Below are positions 1 to 9,273 of a stretch of 64,000 bases of DNA, in pieces; positions within the stretch are counted from its first letter, which is position 1, and the number at the start of each line of letters is the position of its first letter. This DNA comes from Clostridium sardiniense. Lineage in GTDB: Bacteria; Bacillota; Clostridia; Clostridiales; Clostridiaceae. Both the position numbers and the translations under genes were made by a program. The stretch is from contig NZ_JAFBDA010000008.1 of assembly GCF_016907995.1 (NCBI RefSeq), positions 1 through 64,000 on the forward strand. The letters run 5' to 3'. The notes below the pieces were generated by a model. That model worked only from the letters and a program-made list of their open reading frames with translations, made no database searches and was not told where the DNA came from.

Positions 1-20
1 TTTAACAAAAGAAAAGAGTT

Positions 21-47
21 ATTGATAGATTAGATAATCTAATCAAT
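21..47. promoter_or_regulatory. Palindromic candidate operator upstream of the reductase
   Basis: ATTAGAT at 29-35 and ATCTAAT at 37-43 form a perfect inverted repeat around one base, and the flanking ATTGAT (21-26) and ATCAAT (42-47) add a second, offset repeat. It lies about 30 bases before the reductase start. The protein that reads it is unknown; an FNR/CRP-type or repressor site is possible. Confidence 0.4.
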
Positions 48-75
48 AATATAAAAGTAAGGATGGTTAAATATT

Positions 76-810
76 ATGAATAAAGTTAAGATATATAACA
101 AAGTAAAAGAAAATGATGTTGTAACTTCATTTTATATAAAATCAGAAGATGGAAAAGAACTTAAGAAAAATGAAGCAGGTCAATTCATTGCAATAAAACC
201 AATTAAAGATGGAGAGAATAAAAGTGCAATTAGACAATATAGTTTATCTATGAAACCTGGAGAAGATTTTTATAGAATAAGCATTAAAAGAGAAGAGCAT
301 GGACTGATATCAAGATATATGCATGATAATGTTCAAATAGGAGATACAGTTGAAATATCAGATCCGCTAGGTAGTTTTATATTAAAAGAAAGCAATAAAC
401 CTTTAGTATTATTAAGTGGAGGTATAGGAGTTACACCAATGATGTCTATGCTTTATAAAGCAGTAGAAGAAAAAAGGGATGTAATTTTTGTGCAAGCAGT
501 ATTAAATTCAACTGCACACACTTTTAAAGGCGAAATTAATAGCATAAAGAATGGGAATACTAATGTTAAAACTGCAATATTTTATCAAAACCCATTAGAA
601 TCAGATAAAAAGGGTAAAGATTATGATTTTGAGGGAGTAGCAACTAAAGAGTGGATTGAAGAAAATCTACCTAAAGATGGTGATTTTTATTTCTGTGGGC
701 CTCTAGGATTTATGAAGCATGTATATGATACGTTAAGAGGTATGGATGTTTCAGAAGATGCAATAAATTATGAGATGTTTGGTCCATCAAAAAATTTAGC
801 AAATCTTTAA
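76..810 (+). CDS. Stand-alone flavohemoglobin-type FAD/NAD(P)H reductase
   Basis: Soluble flavoprotein expected to move electrons from NAD(P)H through FAD. The fold is the ferredoxin-NADP reductase module that forms the C-terminal part of flavohemoglobin (Hmp), here as a complete 244-residue protein with no globin domain. The FAD-binding RQYSLS is at residues 53-58, the pyridine-nucleotide GGIGVTP at 115-121, and FCGPLGFM at 206-213. The ATG start has only a weak, distant AAGG. A palindrome lies upstream and a terminator follows, so it reads as a single-gene unit. The electron acceptor cannot be told from the sequence; a nitrosative or oxygen-stress role would be inference from the family. 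Confidence 0.8.
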   Translation: MNKVKIYNKVKENDVVTSFYIKSEDGKELKKNEAGQFIAIKPIKDGENKSAIRQYSLSMKPGEDFYRISIKREEHGLISRYMHDNVQIGDTVEISDPLGSFILKESNKPLVLLSGGIGVTPMMSMLYKAVEEKRDVIFVQAVLNSTAHTFKGEINSIKNGNTNVKTAIFYQNPLESDKKGKDYDFEGVATKEWIEENLPKDGDFYFCGPLGFMKHVYDTLRGMDVSEDAINYEMFGPSKNLANL

Positions 811-842
811 ATTTTTAATATAATATAGTATAAAGAGAAATT

Positions 843-882
843 ATGACTGAACTTAGTGTTAGACTTTGCTCAGTCATTTTTT
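843..882 (+). terminator. Rho-independent terminator
   Basis: ATGACTGA at 843-850 pairs with TCAGTCAT at 870-877 and is followed by a T run. It closes the reductase gene and separates it from the convergent iron transporter. Confidence 0.75.
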
Positions 883-901
883 ATTGTATAGTTTAATAAT
901 T

Positions 902-1672
902 TTATATGAAAGGTACACACATTTTATAATTGTCTACAGGTGAATCAATAAGTTTGCAGCTTACTCCAAAGACATTTTTTATAAGATTTTCATCTATAAT
1001 GTCCTCTTTTGGACCTTGTGCAAAAATATCTCCATCTTTTAATGCAACTATATTATGAGCATACTTTAAAGCATGATTTATATCATGTATAACTAACACG
1101 ATAGTTCTATTTTCTTTTTCATTTAATTCTTTTAGTATATTTAAAATTTCTAGTTGATACTTTATATCTAGATGATTTGTAGGTTCATCTAAAAGAATAA
1201 TCTCTGTATCTTGAGTTAATGCAAGAGCAATCCATGCTCTCTGTTTTTGTCCACCTGAAAGATTTCCTAAAGTTTTATCTTTATCATCTATAAGTCCCAT
1301 CTTTTCTATGGAGTTTAAAACTATAGATTCATCTTTTTTACTCCAAAAGGATAGTAGGGTATGATATGGGTATCTTCCTTGTTTAACTAAATCATAGATA
1401 GTTAAGTCATCTGGAGCAGTACTACTTTGAGGAAGCATTGCTAATAGCTTTGATACTTCTTTTGATTGCATTTTAAGAAGATCTTTATCTTCCATTAAGA
1501 CGGTACCACTTTTAGGAGAAAGTATCCTTGCTATAGCTTTTATTAAGGTAGATTTACCACAACCATTAGAACCAATTAAAGCTGTAATTTTTCCTTTCTC
1601 TATATCTAAATTAATATCATCTAATATGATTTTTTCATCATAGCATAATTTTAAGTTATTTGCTTTTATCAT
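902..1672 (-). CDS. Iron-siderophore/heme ABC transporter ATPase (FecE/FhuC family)
   Basis: Cytoplasmic ATPase that powers ferric-siderophore or heme import. The 256-residue protein has a Walker A of form GSNGCGKST near residue 36, the signature LSGGQKQR, Walker B with LLDEPTNHLD, and the switch histidine in VIHDINHA. It is the last gene of a three-gene minus-strand operon. Its ATG comes 2 bases after the stop of the upstream permease, with an AAGGAG site lying inside that permease's end. The divergent lipoprotein gene completes the importer. Iron is favoured over vitamin B12 because of the Fur-like site and the neighbours, but the exact ligand is unknown. Confidence 0.88.
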   Translation of the reverse strand: MIKANNLKLCYDEKIILDDINLDIEKGKITALIGSNGCGKSTLIKAIARILSPKSGTVLMEDKDLLKMQSKEVSKLLAMLPQSSTAPDDLTIYDLVKQGRYPYHTLLSFWSKKDESIVLNSIEKMGLIDDKDKTLGNLSGGQKQRAWIALALTQDTEIILLDEPTNHLDIKYQLEILNILKELNEKENRTIVLVIHDINHALKYAHNIVALKDGDIFAQGPKEDIIDENLIKNVFGVSCKLIDSPVDNYKMCVPFI

Positions 1673-1674
1673 AA

Positions 1675-2700
1675 TTATCTCCTTTTTATTTGCTTTCTAT
1701 TTTTAACTAAAAGATATATAAAGTAAGGGGCGCCGATTGCGGCTGTAAATATTCCTATAGGTAAGTCTTGTGGATAGAATAACCATTTAGATACAAAATC
1801 AGCTAGTAATGTTATAATTCCACCTATAAATATAGAAAGTGGAACTAAGTTTTCAAATTTTGAATCTACTAATTTTCTAGCGATATGAGGAGCAATTAAA
1901 CCTACAAAGGAAATTCCACCACCAATAGTTACCGCACCAGCAGTTAATGCCGCTGAAATACTTAAAAGAACTAATCTACTCTTATGTACATTATTACCAA
2001 GTACCGTTATAACTTCATCTTCTAACTGATGAAGGTTTAGGTCTTTTATAAATATTAAAGTTAATATAGTAAAGACAATAAATATTACTGTTATTAATAT
2101 AGCATGAGTCCAATTAGCTCCATATATGCTTCCTGTTATCCAAGTTGTAGCTTCTTTCATAAATACTACAGGACCATTTATTACAAGAATATTAGTAATT
2201 GCTTTAAAGATAGCAGATATCCCTATTCCTATTATTATTAGCTTATTAGTTGAAGAAGATTTTCCGTAAATAAAGAAAATAAGTATTAAAGCTAAGAATG
2301 AAAATACAAAAGTGAATATAGGCATATACAATATTGATGTAGTTAGTGAGTTGTTTGTAGGATTCGTAAAAATCGTTAAAAATACTAGAGCTCCAACAGC
2401 TCCGCCGTTAACTATTCCTAATATATTAGGAGATGCTAGAGGATTTTTTACTACTCCTTGAAGTATAGATCCTGATAATGCCAGTGAAGCACCAACAAAG
2501 AAGGCAACAATAACTCTTGGTAACCTTACATTCAATATTAAGATAGAAGAAAATCCTGTATCTAAGCCTAGTATACTTTTAATAATATCTAAAGGATTTA
2601 CTATTACTTCACCCATAGCTAAAGATATAGTTGCTATTAATAGTGTAATAGCTAATAAAATGCCAATTAATTTGATAGTCTTTTTATTTATATTAACCAT
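1675..2700 (-). CDS. Iron ABC transporter permease, FecCD family (second subunit)
   Basis: Integral membrane subunit with about nine to ten hydrophobic helices across 341 residues. The family landmarks are RLPRVIVAFFVGASLALSG near residues 60-80, the QGVVKNPLASP loop that follows, and GGISFVGLIAPHIAR near 265, the loop that contacts the ATPase. It overlaps the upstream permease by one base (TAATG), which points to translational coupling. With the permease upstream it would form the heterodimeric channel of the importer. Nothing looks damaged. Confidence 0.88.
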   Translation of the reverse strand: MVNINKKTIKLIGILLAITLLIATISLAMGEVIVNPLDIIKSILGLDTGFSSILILNVRLPRVIVAFFVGASLALSGSILQGVVKNPLASPNILGIVNGGAVGALVFLTIFTNPTNNSLTTSILYMPIFTFVFSFLALILIFFIYGKSSSTNKLIIIGIGISAIFKAITNILVINGPVVFMKEATTWITGSIYGANWTHAILITVIFIVFTILTLIFIKDLNLHQLEDEVITVLGNNVHKSRLVLLSISAALTAGAVTIGGGISFVGLIAPHIARKLVDSKFENLVPLSIFIGGIITLLADFVSKWLFYPQDLPIGIFTAAIGAPYFIYLLVKNRKQIKRR

Positions 2701-3704
2701 TAAGTAGTCCTCCTTTTAGCAATATATATGAAGAATGGTCCACCTATAAGTGCAGTTAAAGCACCAACTGGAACTTCCTTTGGATAAATTATGAATCTTG
2801 ATAGTATGTCTGCAAGTAATAATATTGATGAACCTACTAATAATGAAAATGGAATAAGCCATCTATAGTCTGTCCCAATAAATTTATGTACTATGTGTGG
2901 TGTTACTAGACCAATAAATGCGATAGGTCCTGCAAGAGCGACAGATACACCCGATAAAATTGAAATTATTGATATTATAAGTATCTTTAAATATAGTGTT
3001 TTCATTCCTAAAGATCTTGCCATTTCTTCTCCCAACGAGAATACATTAAGTTTTTTTCCAATAAACAATGTAAATATTATTACTATAAGAATTATTGGAG
3101 TAAATTCAAGAATTAGTTCTAATTTTTTTCCTTCAACTGAGCCTGTCATCCAATATATAACTTCCTCTAGAGCAATATCATTTTTATATAAAATTCCTTG
3201 AGTTAAAGAAAATAGTAACGCAGCAAGAGCAGTTCCGCCTAATGTTAAATCCATATATCTTACATCTCCCGAAAGGCCACCAGATAAAATATATACTAAT
3301 GCAGCAGCTGCAAGTGCTCCAAAGAAAGCTATCCAAACCAAACCGAAAGTAGATACTTGTGGAAGGTAGGTCATTGCTATAACTATAGTAAATACTGCTC
3401 CAGAATTTATACCTAATATACTTGGAGATGCTAATTTATTTCTTGTTAATCCTTGAGTTAGTAGACCAGATACTCCAAGGGCTCCCCCTACTAAAAGAGC
3501 ATTTAGAGTTCTTGGAATTCTAGAAGTTCTTATTATTATATGTTCTTGAGAATTATTAAAATTTTTATAAGACTCTATAACTGTATGGAAAGATGTCTTT
3601 ATAAAACCTTTAGTAATACTTAAATAACATAATATGAAAATTAAAATTATTAACAATAAAAGTAATATAAATTTATTTCTATTGCTTTTTAGAATGTTTA
3701 TCAT
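2700..3704 (-). CDS. Iron ABC transporter permease, FecCD family (first subunit)
   Basis: First gene of the minus-strand operon, 334 residues with about nine to ten membrane helices. It shows the same landmarks as its partner: RIPRTLNALLVGGALGVSG near residue 62, the QGLTRNKLASPSILG loop, and GPIAFIGLVTPHIVH near 260. The ATG has a GGAGG site at about 3710. The promoter must lie in the 138-base divergent region shared with the lipoprotein gene, where a Fur-like repeat is visible. An iron-siderophore or heme substrate is likely. Confidence 0.88.
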   Translation of the reverse strand: MINILKSNRNKFILLLLLIILIFILCYLSITKGFIKTSFHTVIESYKNFNNSQEHIIIRTSRIPRTLNALLVGGALGVSGLLTQGLTRNKLASPSILGINSGAVFTIVIAMTYLPQVSTFGLVWIAFFGALAAAALVYILSGGLSGDVRYMDLTLGGTALAALLFSLTQGILYKNDIALEEVIYWMTGSVEGKKLELILEFTPIILIVIIFTLFIGKKLNVFSLGEEMARSLGMKTLYLKILIISIISILSGVSVALAGPIAFIGLVTPHIVHKFIGTDYRWLIPFSLLVGSSILLLADILSRFIIYPKEVPVGALTALIGGPFFIYIAKRRTT

Positions 3705-3741
3705 ATAATTTCCTCCGTTTTTATAGTGAAATTAATTATCA

Positions 3742-3790
3742 AATAATATTGATAATCCATATCGATTATGGTATCATAATCGTGTCGATA
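3742..3790. promoter_or_regulatory. Fur-like divergent control region
   Basis: ATAATC at 3752-3757 and GATTAT at 3764-3769 form an inverted repeat with a 6-base spacer. Further GATAAT-like half sites flank it (around 3742-3750 and 3776-3789). The arrangement resembles overlapping Fur boxes and sits between the permease operon and the lipoprotein gene, so one site could repress both when iron is sufficient. Confidence 0.55.
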
Positions 3791-3842
3791 AATCTACAAA
3801 ATTCGACAAAAAATAAATAATTAATTAGGGGGTTCATTTTAT

Positions 3843-4784
3843 ATGACGAAAAAAGTATTGTCTATCCTTTTATCAAGCATATTAGCTACAAGTCTATTTG
3901 TAGGATGTGGAAGTAAGACAGAGGATAAAGCAACGGGTAAAACTATATCTATACAGGATGCTATGGGTACTGTAGAGGTTCCAGAGAATCCTAAAAGGGT
4001 AGTTGTATTAACTAATGAAGGTGTAGAAGCACTTCTTTCACTTGGGGTTAAACCAGTTGGGGCCGTAACGGGTGTTATGGGTGAGTGGTATGAATACGCT
4101 AAAGATGAGCTTAAAGATGTTAAGCCTGTAGGAAAAGAAAAGGCACCAAATATAGAAGCAATAGCTGCATTAAAGCCTGATTTAATAATTGGGAATAAAA
4201 TGAGAGATGAGAAAATATACGATCAATTAAAATCAATAGCACCAACTGTTTTTTCAGATACAATAAGAGGAGCATGGAAGGATAATTTCCAATTCTATGC
4301 TAAGGTTTTAAACAAGCAATCAGAAGGTGATAAAGCTATACAAGAATATGAAAATAAAGTTACTGCTATAAGAGAAAATTATAAAGATAAATTAGATACT
4401 GAAATATCTCTTGTTAGATTTATGCCTGGAAAAACTAGAATATATCTTGGAAATACATTTGCAGGAACTATTTTAAAAGAAATAGGGTTTAAGAGACCAG
4501 CAGCTCAACAGGGAACTGAATTTGTTAATGAAATTGGTAAGGAAAGATTAAAGGAAGCTGATGGAGATGTAATTTTCTATTTTACTTATGAATTAGGTGA
4601 TGGAAAAGGTCTTGAAAGAGAAAAAGAATGGATGAATGATCCGTTATTTAAATCATTAAATGCAGTTAAAAACAACAAGGCGTTTAAAGTAGATGATACT
4701 ATATGGAATACAGCAGGTGGTATAAAGGCAGCTAACTTAATGCTTGATGATTTAAATAATATGCTAAAAGAAGAAAAAATTTAA
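3843..4784 (+). CDS. Iron-siderophore/heme substrate-binding lipoprotein
   Basis: Extracytoplasmic receptor of the importer, anchored by lipid. Residues 1-21 are a signal peptide ending in the lipobox LFVGC, giving a mature N-terminal cysteine followed by GSK. The body (313 residues in all) is a type III periplasmic-binding fold (TroA/FhuD/FecB-like): TVEVPENPKRVVVLTNEG near residue 45 starts the first lobe, and the IEAIAALKPDLIIGN segment is characteristic. An AGGGGG ribosome site precedes the ATG. It is read divergently from the permease-ATPase operon and ends at a strong hairpin. The ligand is not defined by sequence. Confidence 0.87.
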   Translation: MTKKVLSILLSSILATSLFVGCGSKTEDKATGKTISIQDAMGTVEVPENPKRVVVLTNEGVEALLSLGVKPVGAVTGVMGEWYEYAKDELKDVKPVGKEKAPNIEAIAALKPDLIIGNKMRDEKIYDQLKSIAPTVFSDTIRGAWKDNFQFYAKVLNKQSEGDKAIQEYENKVTAIRENYKDKLDTEISLVRFMPGKTRIYLGNTFAGTILKEIGFKRPAAQQGTEFVNEIGKERLKEADGDVIFYFTYELGDGKGLEREKEWMNDPLFKSLNAVKNNKAFKVDDTIWNTAGGIKAANLMLDDLNNMLKEEKI

Positions 4785-4794
4785 GGATTTACAT

Positions 4795-4824
4795 AAAGGG
4801 TGTGTACTATGTACACACCCTTAT
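4795..4824. terminator. Bidirectional terminator hairpin
   Basis: ATAAAGGGTGTGTAC pairs with GTACACACCCTTAT around a TAT loop (4795-4822). It lies between convergent genes and can serve both the lipoprotein gene and the CYTH gene. Confidence 0.8.
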
Positions 4825-4839
4825 ATTAACTCAGAATAT

Positions 4840-5382
4840 TTATTTTTTATTATATTCATCAATAAGCTCATATATAGTTTTAGATGTTGTATCTTCCATA
4901 GTATATCCTATTAGGTCTAATATTTTTTCTAAAGATTCAACTGATGAAGTTTCAATTTCAATATAAGGAAAAGGGCAGAATTCCTTATCATTTATATCTA
5001 TTTCAACTAAGCCATCTAAAACCTTATAACTTTCTCTATATTTTTTTATTGATTGATGAAGTTTAAGCCCTAGAGCTTTATATATTCCTTCAGCCATATC
5101 TTTATTATCTACTATAACTTCATTTTCTTCCATTTCTTTAAACTTGCCTTGAGATAGCATTTTTTTTGTTGTCATAAAGATTACTTCTTTAGAATTTAAT
5201 AGATCATTAACTGTTCTAATTCTTGCATATCCTTTAGCTTTTAAAAGTCTACCATCATCAAAGTCATATATATCATTTACTTGATTTTCAGACTTTACCA
5301 TCTTAGCATCTATAGCTTTTAGTTTTGCTCTCATATCATCTACATTTATATTTATAACTCTTGTTTCTAACTCTTTTCCCAT
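4840..5382 (-). CDS. CYTH-domain protein (class IV adenylate cyclase / triphosphatase family)
   Basis: A 180-residue single-domain CYTH protein. This fold forms an acidic and basic tunnel that binds triphosphates. The N-terminal ExExK-type motif appears as KELETR (residues 3-8), with Arg in place of the usual Lys. Later strands carry the expected paired charges, for example YARIRTV near residue 72, KKYRESYKVLDG near 138 and VEIDINDKEFCPFPYIEIE near 146. Family members include CyaB adenylate cyclases and inorganic or thiamine triphosphatases, and the sequence alone does not separate these. It stands alone, with AGGAGG before the ATG. Confidence 0.75.
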   Translation of the reverse strand: MGKELETRVININVDDMRAKLKAIDAKMVKSENQVNDIYDFDDGRLLKAKGYARIRTVNDLLNSKEVIFMTTKKMLSQGKFKEMEENEVIVDNKDMAEGIYKALGLKLHQSIKKYRESYKVLDGLVEIDINDKEFCPFPYIEIETSSVESLEKILDLIGYTMEDTTSKTIYELIDEYNKK

Positions 5383-5594
5383 AAGGTTTTTCCTCCTAAA
5401 ATAAATACTTTTCTTTAATAGTACATCAAATGAATATAAATTAAAACTAACACAAATAACTAAGTATTATAAAGTTAACAAAAAAAGACCAATGTAAATA
5501 AATGATTAATAAAATAGAACTACTATTAACTTTACATAGAATAATAGATAAAATTAAGTTGTAAACAAAAGAAGAGGTTTGGAGGAATAATGAA

Positions 5595-7199
5595 TTGGAG
5601 ATATTAGGGATAATTTCAGGTCTTATAGGTGGATTAGGTTTATTTCTATATGGAATGAAGTTAATGGGAGACGGTCTTGAAAATGCAGCTGGAGATAAGC
5701 TAAAGAGCGTAGTTGAAAGAGTAACTAGCAATAGAATAATAGGTGTTGCAGTGGGTGCTTTAGTTACAGCGATAATTCAAAGTTCCAGTGCAACGACAGT
5801 AATGGTTGTTAGTTTTGTTAATGCAGGAATTATGAATTTAATTCAGGCAACTGGTGTAATCATGGGAGCAAATGTTGGTACAACTATAACAGCTCAAATG
5901 GTATCATTTGATTTAGAAGGAATAGCACCTTTTGTAATTGGAATAGGAGTATTTATTTCTCTTATAGCTAAGAGCAAAAAAAAGAGAGATATTGCAAATA
6001 TTTTATTAGGATTTGGTTTATTATTCTTAGGAATGGGATTAATGTCAGATGCTATGAAGCCAATTGCTGAATCAGAAATGTTTAAAGAATTTGTATTTTT
6101 AGTTGGAAACAATATGTTCTTAGGACTTTTAACAGGATTAGTTATGACAGCTATAGTACAAAGTTCATCAGCAACAACTGGGATATTAATTGCCCTTGCA
6201 ACAACTGGTAAAATAAATCTTTATGTTGCAATTCCAATAATTTTAGGATGTAATATAGGAACTTGTGTAACAGCATTACTTGCAGCAGTTAATGCTAATA
6301 GAACAGCAAAAAAAGCAGCAATAATACATTTATTATTTAATATTATAGGAACAATTATATTTATGCCATTTATAGGATGGCTTATAGAGGCAGTTCAAGT
6401 AATAAGTCCAAATGAAGTAGTTAGACAAATTGCAAATGCACATACAATATTTAATGTTATAGTAACTTTAATTTTATTACCATTTGCAAATGTATTGGTA
6501 TTTATAGCAAATAAGATACTTCCAGGTGATATTAAAGTTGAAAAGAATGGTGCATTATACTTAGATGATAATCTACTTGAAAATCCTGTTATAGCTACAA
6601 TACAAGTTCAAAAAGAAACAATTAGAATGGCAAATAAAGCTAAAGAAAACTTTGAGCTTGCTATGAGATGTTTTAGTGAAGGTAATGAAGAGTTAGCAGA
6701 ACAAGTTATAAAAAATGAGACACTTATAAATACATTAGAGAGAGAAATTGCAGATTATTTAGTTAAGTTATCTCAATTAGAATTATCAGATGATATAACA
6801 AATGATGTTACATCAGCCTTTAATGTAATAAATGATATAGAGAGAATAGGAGATCATGCTAAGAATATATCAGATCTTGCAAGAGAAAAGATATATGAAA
6901 AAGTGAAATATGATAGTGAAGATATACATGATCTTCAAGTTATGTATAATAATACGCTAGAATCAATGGAAATGGCTATAAATACTTATGAAGAAAAAGA
7001 CTTTAAGAATGTAAATTCTCTTAGTAATTTAGAAGATGGTATTGATGCTATGGAAAAAGAATTAAGAAGTAGTCATATAAAGAGACTTAATAATGGAAAG
7101 ACAACCGCTTATGCAAGTGTAATATTCTTAGATGTTATAAGCAATCTAGAAAGAATAGGAGACCATGCAGTAAATATAGCAGGAGCTATTTCGCAGTAA
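5595..7199 (+). CDS. Na+/phosphate cotransporter family protein with PhoU tail
   Basis: Membrane phosphate transporter of the NptA/PNaS type, 534 residues. Two inverted Na_Pi repeats each contain the QSSSATT motif (near residues 60 and 192). After the membrane part (to about residue 310) there is a cytoplasmic helical PhoU-like region (about 340-530) with the repeated ERIGDHA motif near 417 and 523. The start is TTG at 5595, 9 bases after GGAGG; the nearer ATG at 5590 runs into a stop after five codons. No phoU or pho regulator is adjacent. A long hairpin terminator follows. Confidence 0.85.
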   Translation: MEILGIISGLIGGLGLFLYGMKLMGDGLENAAGDKLKSVVERVTSNRIIGVAVGALVTAIIQSSSATTVMVVSFVNAGIMNLIQATGVIMGANVGTTITAQMVSFDLEGIAPFVIGIGVFISLIAKSKKKRDIANILLGFGLLFLGMGLMSDAMKPIAESEMFKEFVFLVGNNMFLGLLTGLVMTAIVQSSSATTGILIALATTGKINLYVAIPIILGCNIGTCVTALLAAVNANRTAKKAAIIHLLFNIIGTIIFMPFIGWLIEAVQVISPNEVVRQIANAHTIFNVIVTLILLPFANVLVFIANKILPGDIKVEKNGALYLDDNLLENPVIATIQVQKETIRMANKAKENFELAMRCFSEGNEELAEQVIKNETLINTLEREIADYLVKLSQLELSDDITNDVTSAFNVINDIERIGDHAKNISDLAREKIYEKVKYDSEDIHDLQVMYNNTLESMEMAINTYEEKDFKNVNSLSNLEDGIDAMEKELRSSHIKRLNNGKTTAYASVIFLDVISNLERIGDHAVNIAGAISQ

Positions 7200-7217
7200 T
7201 AAAAAAGATATTAGATT

Positions 7218-7273
7218 AAAATACACCACAAATGTTAGATTAAAATAACTAACATTTGGAGGTGTATTTTTTA
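7218..7273 (+). terminator. Rho-independent terminator
   Basis: AAAATACACC...TGTTAG at 7218-7238 pairs with CTAACA...GGTGTATTTT at 7249-7270, with an asymmetric interior loop, and runs into a T tract. It ends the phosphate transporter gene. Confidence 0.75.
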
Positions 7274-7383
7274 TTTAATGAACTTAATGAGTGTGTTAAT
7301 TAAACTATTCCAAGAAAATTAAGCATATAATATTATTAAAATATTTAATAGAGAGCTTTCTCATGAAAGAAGGTATGATAATT

Positions 7384-7854
7384 TTGAAGCTAATAAGTAA
7401 TGTATTAACCAAAGAGCAAGCAAAAGAAATAGTAAATTGGAAATATGAAGGGATATATGAAATTTATAATTTATCAACATGGGATGAGTTAGTTAAAAGT
7501 GGATGTTCCTTGTGTGATGATATAAAAAGAAATAGTTTTAGAGGTTATTTAGATGAAGATGAGCAATTAGTAGGGTTTACTAATCTATTAGATGAAGGTG
7601 ATGAAGTTTTCTTTGGGATAGGTTTAAACCCAAGGATGTGTGGTAAAGGTATTGGAAAGATAATTACTAAGATGGCAATAGAAGAAAGTAAAAGAAGATT
7701 TAAAGGAAAGGATATTAAATTAGAAGTTAGAACTTGGAATGATAGGGCTATTAATTGTTATAAGTCTCAAGGGTTTGAGATTATAGATATGATTAATAAT
7801 AAAACTTACATAGGTTATGGTGAATTTTATATAATGAAGTATTTTAATAGTTAA
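7384..7854 (+). CDS. GNAT family N-acetyltransferase
   Basis: A 156-residue GNAT-fold acyltransferase that would move an acetyl group from acetyl-CoA to an unknown amine. The acetyl-CoA pyrophosphate loop is visible as RMCGKGIGK near residue 87, after the GIGLNP strand. The C-terminal NDRAINCYKSQGFE segment is the usual motif B region, followed by a strand ending in IMKYF. I prefer TTG at 7384 because AGAAGG at 7368-7373 is spaced 10 bases before it; an in-frame ATG at 7363 would add seven residues. It is a single gene with a terminator behind it, and no neighbour suggests the substrate. Confidence 0.7.
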   Translation: MKLISNVLTKEQAKEIVNWKYEGIYEIYNLSTWDELVKSGCSLCDDIKRNSFRGYLDEDEQLVGFTNLLDEGDEVFFGIGLNPRMCGKGIGKIITKMAIEESKRRFKGKDIKLEVRTWNDRAINCYKSQGFEIIDMINNKTYIGYGEFYIMKYFNS

Positions 7855-7914
7855 ACTTAGTTATTAAAATATAATTAGGTGTTAAACTAGAATACAATTA
7901 AGGATTATTAATTT

Positions 7915-7952
7915 AAAGTAGTAATAGACTTGGAGTTATTACTACTTTTTCT
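7915..7952 (+). terminator. Rho-independent terminator
   Basis: AAAGTAGTAATA at 7915-7926 pairs with TATTACTACTTT at 7937-7948 and is followed by T residues. It ends the acetyltransferase gene. Confidence 0.75.
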
Positions 7953-8039
7953 TATTTTTGATCAATAATCTTTTTATAAAAACTATATTTTTTATGTTAC
8001 AATATAAAATGTTGATAATTTGGTGGAGGTAGTTGTAGG

Positions 8040-9077
8040 ATGGAATACATAAGTGATATTAATATAAATGAAGCTGTAATACATATATTAGATAGCAATG
8101 GGGGAGAGCCAGTACTTAATGAATACTCATTAGATTTAAATGAAGATATATATAAATTTGTATTTAAACATATAGAGAAATGTTTTAAGGATGAGGAACT
8201 TAAATATGCGAAGTTTAATGAAGGAAGAAGTATAGTAAAAGAAGTAACTCAAGATTACTTAAATGGTATAGATAGTGATTTAATAGGACTTTCAAAGGAA
8301 CTTGCAAGACAAATGTTTGCTATAATGAATGGTAATGTTAATATACCTTCTTGTGATCTTATAGTGGCATCAATAGTAACAGATCAAGGACCAATGATTG
8401 CTATTTTAAAGATGGATTACATAAAGAATTTTACTCATCAAGTTAACTTTGTGGATGATAAAATAGGTATAGGAATTGTTCCACAAGCTGCAGGACTTCC
8501 AGGGAGTGGACAAAAGATTCAAAAAGCTGCTTTTATTAAACCTCTAAGAGAAGAAGATAGATATAATCTTATGGTTTTAGATAAGCAAAAGAAGAGTAAA
8601 AATGAAGATGAGTATGGGGCTAATTATTTTATAAATAATTTCTTAGGATGTACTATCGTAACTAATGAGAGAGATATGACAAAGAATTTCTTAAAAGCAA
8701 CAGAGGCATGGACTAGAGAAAATTTTGCAGAGGATGCAGACCAAGCAGAAAAGGTTCGTTCAACTGTAAAAGCAAAGCTTAAAGAAGAAGAAATAATAAA
8801 TGTTGATGAGCTTTCAGAAGAGTTATTTAAACATGAAGGGAATATAAAGAATAACTTTTCAAACTTTGTTAAAGAGCAAAGTGTTGAAGAAGTAGAGGTT
8901 GATAAGACATGGGTAGAAAAGAAGCTTAAGAGAGTTAGACTTAAGATAGATAAGGAAATAGATCTTTACATAGATGAAGAAGTTTATAATGATTCAAGTA
9001 AATTTGAGATAGTTAGAAATGGTGATGGAAGTATAAATATGGTAATTAAGCATGTTAAAAACTATATAGAAAAATAA
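8040..9077 (+). CDS. Nucleoid-associated protein (NdpA/YejK family)
   Basis: A 345-residue protein of the 37-kDa nucleoid-associated (NA37/NdpA) family, bacterial proteins that copurify with the nucleoid but have no settled molecular role. Recognition rests on overall pattern: the N-terminal INEAVIHILD segment, the ARQMFAIMNGNVNIPSCDLIVAS region near residue 90, and the EEDRYNLMVLDKQ segment near 172. The C-terminal half is strongly charged. GGAGGT is spaced 9 bases before the ATG. The gene stands alone between terminators. Confidence 0.72.
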   Translation: MEYISDININEAVIHILDSNGGEPVLNEYSLDLNEDIYKFVFKHIEKCFKDEELKYAKFNEGRSIVKEVTQDYLNGIDSDLIGLSKELARQMFAIMNGNVNIPSCDLIVASIVTDQGPMIAILKMDYIKNFTHQVNFVDDKIGIGIVPQAAGLPGSGQKIQKAAFIKPLREEDRYNLMVLDKQKKSKNEDEYGANYFINNFLGCTIVTNERDMTKNFLKATEAWTRENFAEDADQAEKVRSTVKAKLKEEEIINVDELSEELFKHEGNIKNNFSNFVKEQSVEEVEVDKTWVEKKLKRVRLKIDKEIDLYIDEEVYNDSSKFEIVRNGDGSINMVIKHVKNYIEK

Positions 9078-9103
9078 TAAATAATAGAAACATTGAAGTA
9101 AAA

Positions 9104-9166
9104 AGGTATTTAATCAAAAGTAAGTAATAATATAATTATCACATTGATTAAATACCTATTTTTTAT
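9104..9166 (+). terminator. Terminator-like hairpin with long loop
   Basis: AGGTATTTAATC at 9104-9115 pairs perfectly with GATTAAATACCT at 9146-9157, with a 30-base AT-rich loop and a following T tract. It lies between convergent genes. Confidence 0.6.
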
Positions 9167-9273
9167 ATATTTATTTAGAAAAGTATAAGAGATTCTAGAC
9201 TAATATATATGATTTATGTCTGTTAGTACTTAGTTTAGTATGAATATTAAATATTAATAACCAAAGATATACA

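Noticed and set aside
2893..3201. 102-codon open frame on the plus strand inside the iron permease gene
   Set aside because: It is antisense to a well-supported FecCD permease, has no ribosome site and no recognisable protein pattern.
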